DNA from: Lichenicola sp965198575
Lineage (GTDB): Bacteria; Pseudomonadota; Alphaproteobacteria; Acetobacterales; Acetobacteraceae
Length of the DNA: 64,000 bases
Reading direction: 5' to 3'
Assembly (NCBI RefSeq): GCF_965198575.1
Contig: NZ_OZ240671.1
Coordinates: 2,790,001-2,854,000, forward strand
Each line of letters begins with the position of its first letter. The stretch's first letter is position 1. Of this stretch, positions 53,639-62,226 are shown piece after piece. A model generated the notes under the pieces. The model had not been told where the DNA came from. It was given only the letters and a program-made list of their open reading frames with translations, and ran no database searches. The translations under genes and the position numbers were made by a program.

Positions 53639-53795
53639 CGGCTTGACCCCCAGTCACGCCATCCTGCCAGCAAAGACTTCGGAGAGTGTTAACGGATGGC
53701 GGGCATTGTCGCCCGGGCCAGGCATTCCTGCACAACTGCAAGGCACGACAGGATGCAGAAGGCAGGGCGCCGGGTCTGGCTGTCTTTCCAGAGCC

Positions 53796-55205
53796 TCATC
53801 GTGGAGCGGTCGCTGCCTCAGGCGGCCGGCACGCCGACGGGCGATGCCGGGACATCGTCAATGCGGCACGGGCACGCGCTTCTGCAGCGAGCGTCGGCAG
53901 CCCCAGATCGTCATAGACGCCGGCCAGGATCCGGTTCAGCGCGACGCCGTCGGGATCGAAGCCGCGCCGCATCTCCAGCAATTGCTGCGCGCGGGGCAGG
54001 CGCCGCGTCTTCAGCAGGCAGTCGAGCAGGATCTGCTCGAAGAGATCGCGCTGGGCGTGGCTGCCGCCGATCTCCGCAAGTCGCCCGAACGGTGCGTCGA
54101 GAAAACGGAGCGCGCTTTCCGGGTCGCCGTTCGCATGCGCCAGCAGACCCTCGGCGATCGGCAGCGCCACCTCGCGCCACACCGCGTCGCACGGCCGATC
54201 CCGGAGCGCCGCTGCATCACGGATCGCCTGCAGCAGGTGGCCTGCCTCCGGACGCCCGGCACGCGCCAGGCCATAGAGATACTGCAACGACAGGAACGGA
54301 TTGGTGACGTCGCCGGCGCGGGCGGAAAGATACCGTCCGAGATCGTTCCAGCGCGGGCCTGCATCGATGCCGGCGAACTCGAACCGGGCCAGCAGCGACA
54401 CCGCACCGATCTGGTCCTGCGAGAAATCGCGGCTCATCGACCAGCAATGATCGTCGTATGCCGCCAGCGCCTCGTCGTTGCGGCCCTGGCTCAGGTAGAA
54501 CAGCGCCAGGTGCCACCATTGGTGCGTGACCATGAACGACGTCAGGCCGCTCCAGCTGTCGCGCATCGATTCCAGAAACCGCGCGCCTTCATCGGTGCGG
54601 CCCTGGGTCAGCATCACGTGGGCCAGCGCGTGCTGCGCCCACGGATCCGGTCCCAGTGCCAGGGCCGTGCGTGCTGCAGTCTCGGCCTTCTCCAGCAGGT
54701 GGCACTGCTCGTAGCCGAACGCCGCCATGCCATGCACGAAGCCGATGTCCGGTGCGGCTGCCAGGCCTGCCAGCGCCACGCGCAGCATCGCCGGGAAGTC
54801 GCCGCTGTTGAAGTCGTGGTACTGGTGCAACTTGAGCATCACCAGGTCGCGCGGATAGGCGGCGAGGATGTCCTCGATGCGCACGATCGAGCGCGGCAGG
54901 TCATCCTCGATCCAGCATTGCAGTACCGAAACGGCCCTGCGCTCACGATCGTTGGCGGCGCCGGTGGCGTCCTGGGCACGGTTCAAATAGCGCCGCGCGT
55001 CCTCCGGGACCGCCCCGGTTTCCGACAGCATCCACAGCAGGCCGGCATAGACGTTCGCCAGGCAGTCCGTATCCCGGTCGGCAGCATCCAGGATGTTGAC
55101 GATCCGCTTGTCGTACCCGAGCAGCCCGAGCGCGAAATCGTCGACCGCCGCGGCGGTCTCCGGGCGGCTTGCGGACAGCGTGTTGCCGAAGCAATCCCGG
55201 TTCAT
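53796..55205 (-). CDS. TTC38-like tetratricopeptide protein
   Basis: 469-residue soluble helical-repeat protein. Segments such as VHGMAAFGYEQCHLLEKAETAARTALALGPDPWAQHALAHVMLTQGRTDEGARFLESM and THQWWHLALFYLSQGRNDEALAAYDDH carry the His-rich HGMAAFG ... HALAHV ... HQWWHLALF pattern of TTC38 proteins. No catalytic domain is seen. The function of bacterial members is unknown; the conserved His and Trp residues may bind a ligand. ATG 55205 overlaps the hydrolase stop by 4 nt, so it is the last gene of the peptide operon. A start at 55295 adds 30 residues that overlap coding sequence upstream. Confidence 0.85.
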   Translation of the reverse strand: MNRDCFGNTLSASRPETAAAVDDFALGLLGYDKRIVNILDAADRDTDCLANVYAGLLWMLSETGAVPEDARRYLNRAQDATGAANDRERRAVSVLQCWIEDDLPRSIVRIEDILAAYPRDLVMLKLHQYHDFNSGDFPAMLRVALAGLAAAPDIGFVHGMAAFGYEQCHLLEKAETAARTALALGPDPWAQHALAHVMLTQGRTDEGARFLESMRDSWSGLTSFMVTHQWWHLALFYLSQGRNDEALAAYDDHCWSMSRDFSQDQIGAVSLLARFEFAGIDAGPRWNDLGRYLSARAGDVTNPFLSLQYLYGLARAGRPEAGHLLQAIRDAAALRDRPCDAVWREVALPIAEGLLAHANGDPESALRFLDAPFGRLAEIGGSHAQRDLFEQILLDCLLKTRRLPRAQQLLEMRRGFDPDGVALNRILAGVYDDLGLPTLAAEARARAALTMSRHRPSACRPPEAATAPR

Positions 55206-56038
55206 GGCACTTGAGCCTTCCGGACCGCCAGGATCATGTCCCGGATCGCCCGGTCGGTGTCCCCGGGTCGCTCCAGCATGACCTGGTGGCCGCACCGGTC
55301 GATCCGGCGCAACTCGGCCCCGGGCAGCAGCGCCGTCAGCCGGGCGACGATATCGATCGGCACGATCCCGTCCTGTTCGCCGGCCAGCACCAGGATCGGC
55401 AGCCGCGGCTCCGACACCCTATCCTCGTCGAGCACCGGCGCATTTGCCAGCAGCGCCTGCATCATCGACAGGCGGTTACGGCGCGCGGCGCGCTCCTCGG
55501 TGCGGACCATTTCAGGATCCGCATCCGGATGCCAGGCACGCTGCCGGAAACCATGCGCCAGGAGCGGCCGCGCCAGCTCCAGCAGCGGCAATGGCAGCAG
55601 GCCCAGCACGCCGCCCAGCAGGCGCCGGCCGGAGAGCTGCCCCAGCGGCGGGGGGCCCACCAGCACCAGTCCGTCGATCGGCACACCCTGCAGCAGCAGC
55701 GCGAGTGCCACACGCGTGCCGTAGGAATGGGCGACCAGGATCGTGCGCCTCGTGCGGTGGCGATCCAGCATCACGCGCGCATCGGCGACCAGCTCGGTGC
55801 CGGCATAGCCTGCGAGCTTCCGGGGCTTCGGGCTGCGTCCGTGGCCGATCGCGTCCCAGGCGACCAGATTGCACCCGACATCGCCCAGGGAGTCCCACTG
55901 GAAGCGCCACTGCTCCTTGTTGCCGCCGGCGCCGTGCAGGAAGAACAGCGTGGTGTCGGCGCCGATGTCCCGGACCGCCACGTGCAGGCGACGTCCGGGG
56001 CGGATTTCCTCGAGGCTGCCGCCGAGCTCAGGGGTCAT
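55202..56038 (-). CDS. Alpha/beta hydrolase
   Basis: 278-residue cytoplasmic hydrolase. The oxyanion region is FFLHGAGGNKEQWRFQWDSL, the nucleophile Ser is in VAHSYGTRVALALLL, an Asp follows in LAGEQDGIVPIDI, and the His is in DRCGHQVMLERPGDTDRAI. The pattern resembles esterases and proline-iminopeptidase-like enzymes, substrate unknown. The ATG at 56038 is 11 nt inside the P1 peptidase end, and its stop overlaps the TTC38-like start, so it belongs to the operon. Confidence 0.88.
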   Translation of the reverse strand: MTPELGGSLEEIRPGRRLHVAVRDIGADTTLFFLHGAGGNKEQWRFQWDSLGDVGCNLVAWDAIGHGRSPKPRKLAGYAGTELVADARVMLDRHRTRRTILVAHSYGTRVALALLLQGVPIDGLVLVGPPPLGQLSGRRLLGGVLGLLPLPLLELARPLLAHGFRQRAWHPDADPEMVRTEERAARRNRLSMMQALLANAPVLDEDRVSEPRLPILVLAGEQDGIVPIDIVARLTALLPGAELRRIDRCGHQVMLERPGDTDRAIRDMILAVRKAQVP

Positions 56039-57067
56039 GCGATGCTCCGGATGCGGTGCCAGCGTTCCCGAACCGGCTGTGCCAGCAGGGTTGTTCGCCC
56101 GGCCAGCCTTGCGACCGCGCCTCGAAGACGCCGCGTGCGATGGCCCGGGCCATGACCAGGGTGGCGGCGAGGCAGAGGCCGGACAGTTCGGCATCACCAC
56201 CGCCGAGCGCCCTGGCACCGGTCGAAACGCCGAACACCGTATCGCCGTCGCGTGGCAGATGCGCCGGCAGCACGGCGCGCGCCACGCCGTCCTGCGCCAG
56301 GATCGCCAGGCGCCTGGCCTGTTTCGCGGTCAGGCTGGCGTCGGTGGCGACGATGCCGATCGTGGTGCCCCACACCGCGACCGGCTTCACGCGCAGCTGC
56401 AGCGCGTCGTCGGTGAATGCGGCGGGCAGGCCGCGGCCGCCGAACTCGCTATCCCGTTCGAACGGGGCCGACCAGAAATGCGGTCCGTCGCCGACGGTGG
56501 CACTGCCGACGGCATTCACCGCGACCAGGGCCGCGACGCGATGGCCCTCCGGCGTCGTCATGCTGGCCGAGCCAATTCCGCCCTTCAGGGTTGCGGTGGT
56601 AGCGCCAAGCCCGGCCCCGACGCTGCCGAGCCCGAAGCGTCCGGCCTCGGCGGCACGCGCGGCGTCATAGCCGAGCCGGGTGTACGGGGAGTAGCGGCCC
56701 CATTCCTTGTCGCCGCCATTGGCCAGGTCGAACAGGCTGGCCTGCACCACCAGCGGCACGCGGATCACGCCCGGCACCGGGTCGGCTGCGAAATCCTCGC
56801 GCAAGGCGGCCTGTACCCCCGAGGTGGCGTCGAGCCCATAGGTCGATCCGCCCGACAGCACGACGGCCTGGACGTGCTCGACCGTCATGTCGAGATCCAG
56901 CAACGCCGCTTCCCGTGATGCCGGCGCACCCCCGAGCAGGCTGGCGGCCGCGATCATCGGGTGGTCGAACAGCACCACGGTGACGCCGGATCGGAGCGCC
57001 GGATCGTCGGCATGGCCGACCCGGATCCCGGGAATGTCGGTCAGCAGGTTCAGCATCGGGCGGTCCA

Positions 57068-57071
<4 letters not shown>
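56028..57071 (-). CDS. P1 family peptidase (DmpA-type aminopeptidase)
   Basis: 347-residue N-terminal nucleophile hydrolase of the DmpA/BapA/L-aminopeptidase group. The signature TDIPGIRVGHADDPALRSGVTVVLF opens the protein, VVLSGGSTYGLDATSGVQAALRE follows, then GSVGAGLGATTATLKGGIGSASM. The cleavage-nucleophile region is WGTTIGIVATDASLTAKQARRLAILAQDGVARAVLP. Enzymes of this family remove N-terminal residues from peptides, amides or beta-peptides after self-cleavage. No signal peptide is seen. The start overlaps the ABC ATPase stop by 4 nt, so it acts on the imported substrate. Confidence 0.9.
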
Positions 57072-57840
<769 letters not shown>

Positions 57841-57844
<4 letters not shown>

Positions 57845-58830
57845 GCGGCGATCAGCGGGTGCAGGCAGGCGACCCGGTGTGGCTCGGCCGATGCGGTGTC
57901 GCCGATGACGACCAGCGGCGGTTGGGCGGGCAGGCAGTCCGGTTGCATGCGCGGGCAGCGGGAGGCAAAGCAGCAGCCGTCACCACGCGAGAATGGTGGC
58001 GGCACCTGGCCGGGGATCGTCGGCAGCACGCTCCCCGGGGTCACGGTCCCGACATGCAGCCCGCTCGCGAACAGCCCCTCGGTGTAGGGGTGCGCTCGTG
58101 CGGCAAGCAGCGCCGGTATGGTCGCGGTCTCCACGGTATGACCAGCGTATAGTACCAGCGCGTGCGAGCAGACCTGCGCAAGCAGACCCAGATCGTGCGT
58201 GATCAGCAGCAGGCCCATGCGTCGCTCGGCCACCAGCTCGGCCAGCAGCTCCAGGATCTGCGCCTGGGTGGTCATGTCGAGTGCGGTCGAAAGCTCATCG
58301 GCGATCAGCAGCGACGGGTCGCAGGCGAGAGCCACCGCGATCATCACGCGCTGCCGTTGGCCGCCGGAGAGCCGGTGCGGCAGCGAGTGCGGCGACACCA
58401 CCGCCCCCGGCAGCCCGACCCGATCGAGCAGCCGGCCCGCGCGCGCTTCCGCCTCCGCACGCCCGAGACGCAGATGCAGGCGCATGCCTTCGGCGACCTG
58501 GCGGCCGATCGGCTGCGTCGGATTGAGCGCGCGCGTCGGCTCCTGGAACACCATCGACACCCGCCGGCCACGCACCCGGCACAGCGCGGGTTCGGTGAGC
58601 GTCAGCAGGTCGATGCCGTCCAGCCGGATCGCGCCGGACGCCCGCATCGCCGGCGGCAGCAGTCCGATCAGCGACAGCGCCAATACCGACTTGCCGCAGC
58701 CGGACTCGCCGACGATGCCGAGCGCGCTGCCGGCCTGCAGGCTGAACCCGACCCGGTCCAGGATTGCAGCCTCACGCCCGTCCTGGCGCAGATGCACCGA
58801 CAGCGCCTCGACTTCCAGCAGCGCGCTCAT
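57841..58830 (-). CDS. Peptide ABC transporter ATPase (DppD/OppD-like)
   Basis: 329-residue ATPase. Walker A GESGCGKSV, VFQEPTRALNPTQPIG, signature LSGGQRQRVMIAVALA, Walker B LLIADELSTALDMTTQAQIL (Leu in place of the usual Pro after Glu) and LITHDLGLLAQ. The C terminus carries the oligopeptide/dipeptide transporter extension with CFASRCPRMQPDCLP, which binds a [4Fe-4S]-type cysteine cluster in relatives. ATG 58830 overlaps the permease stop. Confidence 0.95.
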
Positions 58831-59678
58831 GGCGCGTGCGGCAGCGTCGGATCGAGCAGGTCGCGCACGCCGTCCCCGAGCAGGTTGAAGCCCAGCACCA
58901 GCAGCGCCACCACGGCTCCCGGCGCCACCACCAGCAGCGGATCGTCGAAGATGCGGGTCTGGTAGTCGGCGAGCGCCCGTCCGAGGCTCGGCAGCGGCGG
59001 CGGCAGGCCGAGCCCGAGATAGGACAACCCGGCCTCCGACAGCTCGGCGACCGCCAGCGCCAGAGTCACCTGCACCAGCAGCATCGCCACGATGTTCGGC
59101 AGCACGTGATGTGCGAGCACGGCGACACGGCCGCGTCCGGCGATGCGTGCGGCGGCGACGAAATCCTGGTTCAGCACCGACAGGCTGGCGCTGCGGGTCA
59201 GCCGCACGAAGGCGGGGATGTTGAACACGCCGATCGCCAGGATCTCGCCACCCGCGCCCGGACCCTTCGCCGCGACGATCATCGCCGCGGTCAGCAGCGG
59301 CGGGAAGGCGAGGCAGAGATCGGTCGCGCGCATCACCACCGCACTGCGCCACCCGGGGGAGGCTGCGGCAAGTCCCAGCGGCACGCCCACGAGGAAGGCG
59401 GCAGCGATCGCGGCGACGCACACCGACGTGCTGTTGGCCGCACCCGCCATCAGGATCGACAGCAGGTCACGACCGAACGGGTCGGTGCCGAGCAGGTGCA
59501 CGGATGATGGCGAGGCGAGGCGGTGCAGGATGTCCAGCCGCCCGGGCGGATACGGTGTCCAGACCACCGAAAGCGCGGCCGGCAGCAGCACCAGTGCGAG
59601 GATCAGCAGCCCGAGCCACAGGCTTGGATGTCGAAGCCGGCGCCGGTGCCGCACCGACCGTATCGGCGACGCCGTCAC
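58827..59678 (-). CDS. Peptide ABC transporter permease (DppC-like)
   Basis: 283-residue permease with six membrane segments. The N-terminal part (LWLGLLILALVLLPAALSVVWTPYPP, then HLLGTDPFGRDLLSILMAGAANS) is the DppC/OppC signature, and the EAA loop is AARIAGRGRVAVLAHHVLPNIVAMLLVQ. GTG 59678 is the start, overlapping the DppB-like stop as GTGA. No better ATG is near. Forms the channel with the DppB-like subunit. Confidence 0.93.
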   Translation of the reverse strand: MTASPIRSVRHRRRLRHPSLWLGLLILALVLLPAALSVVWTPYPPGRLDILHRLASPSSVHLLGTDPFGRDLLSILMAGAANSTSVCVAAIAAAFLVGVPLGLAAASPGWRSAVVMRATDLCLAFPPLLTAAMIVAAKGPGAGGEILAIGVFNIPAFVRLTRSASLSVLNQDFVAAARIAGRGRVAVLAHHVLPNIVAMLLVQVTLALAVAELSEAGLSYLGLGLPPPLPSLGRALADYQTRIFDDPLLVVAPGAVVALLVLGFNLLGDGVRDLLDPTLPHAP

Positions 59679-60628
59679 GCGCGCGCGGTTCCGGATCCCA
59701 GGCGCGGATCGAGCCGGAGCGAGACCAGGTCGACGGCGAAGTTCACCAGCAGCACCGTCGAGACCAGCATCACCACCAGGTCCTGCACGACGATCAGGTC
59801 GCGCTGGTTGATCGCCTCGTAGAGCAGGCGGCCGAGCCCGGGCAGGTTGAAGACGTTCTCGACGATGATCGTGCCGGTCAGCAGCAGCGGGAACTGGATG
59901 CCGATCAGCGTGACCACCGGGATCAGCGCGTTCGGCACCGCATGCCGCCAGAGTGCGGCGCGCCGGGTCAGGCCCTTGGCGCGGGCGGTGCGGACGAAAT
60001 CCTGACCGAGTGCCGACAGCGTCGAGGAGCGCATGAACCGGGCCAGGATCGCCGCCTGCGGCAACGCGAGCGCCAGTGACGGCAGCACCAGCGCCAGCAG
60101 CGCGCGTGCCGGCGACTGCTGCCAACCAGGGAAGCCGCCAGATGGCAGCCAATGCAGTGCCAGCGCGAACACCAGGATCAGCAGCACGCCGCCCCAGAAA
60201 TCCGGGATCGCCTTGAACAGCTGTGCCGCCAGCATGATCGCGGTGTCACTGGTGCGTCCCTGCCGGCTCGCCGCCGCGACCCCAACCGGGATCCCGATTG
60301 CTACCGAAAGCACCAGCGTGATCGCAGCCAGCGGCAGGGTGATCAGCAGCCGGCTGCCGATCAGCTGCGACACCGGGATGCCGTAGGTGGTGCTGGTGCC
60401 GAGATGCAGGCTGAGCAGGCCGCCGATCCAGCGCAGGTAGCGGACCGCGAGCGGCGCATCGAGGCCGAGCTGGTGGTGCAGGGCGGCGACGGTGTCCGGC
60501 CGTGCATCGACGCCCAGCATGACCATGGCCGGATCGCCCGGCAGCAGGTTCAGCACCAGGAACACGATGAGCGAGCCGGCCAGCAGGGTCGCGACCATGC
60601 CGGCCACCCGCCCGAGCGGGCCGTTCAT
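59675..60628 (-). CDS. Peptide ABC transporter permease (DppB-like)
   Basis: 317-residue permease with six membrane segments. The opening FLVLNLLPGDPAMVMLGVDARPDTVAALHHQLGLDAPLAVRYLRW is the DppB/OppB signature, and the EAA loop reads VRTARAKGLTRRAALWRHAVPNALIPVVTLIG. The end TIIVENVFNLPGLGRLLYEAINQRD is also typical. ATG 60628 overlaps the binding-protein stop by 4 nt. Confidence 0.95.
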   Translation of the reverse strand: MNGPLGRVAGMVATLLAGSLIVFLVLNLLPGDPAMVMLGVDARPDTVAALHHQLGLDAPLAVRYLRWIGGLLSLHLGTSTTYGIPVSQLIGSRLLITLPLAAITLVLSVAIGIPVGVAAASRQGRTSDTAIMLAAQLFKAIPDFWGGVLLILVFALALHWLPSGGFPGWQQSPARALLALVLPSLALALPQAAILARFMRSSTLSALGQDFVRTARAKGLTRRAALWRHAVPNALIPVVTLIGIQFPLLLTGTIIVENVFNLPGLGRLLYEAINQRDLIVVQDLVVMLVSTVLLVNFAVDLVSLRLDPRLGSGTARA

Positions 60629-62184
60629 GGCGACCAGGTCACTCCGGCGACCGGGATCGCGGCGATCGGCTGATTGTGCCACATGCCGTGCAGCTTCGCG
60701 TCCCACACGCCGTAGCGGGGCGTCGAGAACAGGAACACGTTGGGTTCGTCATCGGCGAGCTTCTGCTGCAGCTGCACCGAAAGCGCGTGCCGTGCAGCCG
60801 GATCGTTGGTGCTCTCGTAACGCTGGAACAGGGTTCGGTAGGCTGCATCGTGGTAGCCGAAATAATAGCTGGGCCGGGCATAGATATCGAGATCGTGCGG
60901 TTCGGTGTGAGCCACGATCGTGGTCTGGTAGGCGGCGTGCGCGAACACCTGCGACAGCCATTGCGGCCACTCGACCGGCACCAGCGTCACGTTCAGCCCG
61001 ACCTCACCGAGGAAGGCCGCGACCAGCTCGCCGGACTTGCGGGCGTAATCGACCGGCGGGATGGTGATGGCGATCGGCGTGCCGGGCTTCACTCCGGCAG
61101 CGGCGAGCAGCTGCTTCGCCTTGGCAGGATCGAACGGATACCGCCCGGACAGGTCGACATAATCCGGATCCGACGGGCTCATATGCGAGCCGATCACCGT
61201 GCCGTCACCGTCGCCGATCGCCTGCAGCATGGCGTGCCGGTCGATCGCGTACGCCAGCGCCTGCCGCACACGGATATCGTCGAACGGGTGCACGGCCTCG
61301 TTCAACGCCATCAGGATCTTGATCGGGAAGGTGCCCTTCTCCACGGCGAAGCGCGGATCGCCGCGGAACCGGGCCAGCAGTTCCTGGGACGGGAACGACG
61401 GGTAGGCGTCGAGCTGGCCGCCCTCGAGCGCATTGGTCGCGGCCAGCGGGTCGGTGATGAAGCGGAAAACGACCGTCCGGATGGCGGGCTTGGGCCCCCA
61501 ATAGGCGTCGTTGCGCTCCAGCGTCAGGCTGTCGCCGCGACGCCAGGACGAGAACCGGTACGGGCCGGTGCCGATCGGATGGGTGGCGTTCCCGGCGGCA
61601 CTGCCCGGTGCGATCATCGCCGCGTCCGGCCAGGCCATGTCGTAGAGGAAGCTGCCGACCGGCCTGGTCAGCGTTACCACCGCCTCCACCGGCGACGGGC
61701 ACTCAACCTTGGCGATCGGCTCGAAGAACTGCTTCTGCGGGTTGATGCTGTCCTTCGCCGCCGCGCGCCCGTAGGAGAACTGCACGACCGGGCAATCGAA
61801 CGCCGTGCCGTCCTGGAACTTCACCCCCGGCTGCAGGTGAAAATCGTAACGCAGCCCGTCCGGCGAGACCGTCCAGTCATGCGCCAGCAGAGGCTGCACG
61901 TGGCCGTCCTGGTCGATCGCCGTCAGCCCCTCGAAGACGTTCCCGTTGGTGATCGACCGGATCGACTCCGCCGGATTGGCGCTCGGATCCAGCGTCGGTG
62001 GCTCGAGCGCCAGCCCGATCGACAGCGTCGTCTTCGGGGCGGCCGCCTCTGCAGCTGCCGTCCCGCCGGCGACGAGCAGCATGACCGCGAGCATCGGCCG
62101 CAACCGGTCCGGTCCGGAAATCTGGCGCACACTGTGACCTTTCGAGGCTACGGCCCGGGAAGCACGCGGGCCATGCGGGGTCAT
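60625..62184 (-). CDS. Peptide ABC transporter substrate-binding protein (DppA-like)
   Basis: 519-residue periplasmic binding protein of the SBP family 5. The signal peptide uses the hydrophobic MLAVMLLVAGGTAAAEA at residues 31-47; ATG 62184 has GGGAGGACG upstream, while Met 31 is another start. Motifs: ALEPPTLDPSANPAESIRSITNGNVFEGL, AHDWTVSPDGLRYDFHLQPGVKFQDGTAFD, ATHPIGTGPYRFSSWRRGDSLTLERNDAYWGPKP and IRVRQALAYAIDRHAML. The cargo may be peptide, glutathione or an opine. It lies 42 nt after the TonB-receptor stop. Confidence 0.93.
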   Translation of the reverse strand: MTPHGPRASRAVASKGHSVRQISGPDRLRPMLAVMLLVAGGTAAAEAAAPKTTLSIGLALEPPTLDPSANPAESIRSITNGNVFEGLTAIDQDGHVQPLLAHDWTVSPDGLRYDFHLQPGVKFQDGTAFDCPVVQFSYGRAAAKDSINPQKQFFEPIAKVECPSPVEAVVTLTRPVGSFLYDMAWPDAAMIAPGSAAGNATHPIGTGPYRFSSWRRGDSLTLERNDAYWGPKPAIRTVVFRFITDPLAATNALEGGQLDAYPSFPSQELLARFRGDPRFAVEKGTFPIKILMALNEAVHPFDDIRVRQALAYAIDRHAMLQAIGDGDGTVIGSHMSPSDPDYVDLSGRYPFDPAKAKQLLAAAGVKPGTPIAITIPPVDYARKSGELVAAFLGEVGLNVTLVPVEWPQWLSQVFAHAAYQTTIVAHTEPHDLDIYARPSYYFGYHDAAYRTLFQRYESTNDPAARHALSVQLQQKLADDEPNVFLFSTPRYGVWDAKLHGMWHNQPIAAIPVAGVTWSP

Positions 62185-62226
62185 ACTGCGTCCTCCCGCC
62201 CGGCGGTCAACCTCACGGAGTCGCGG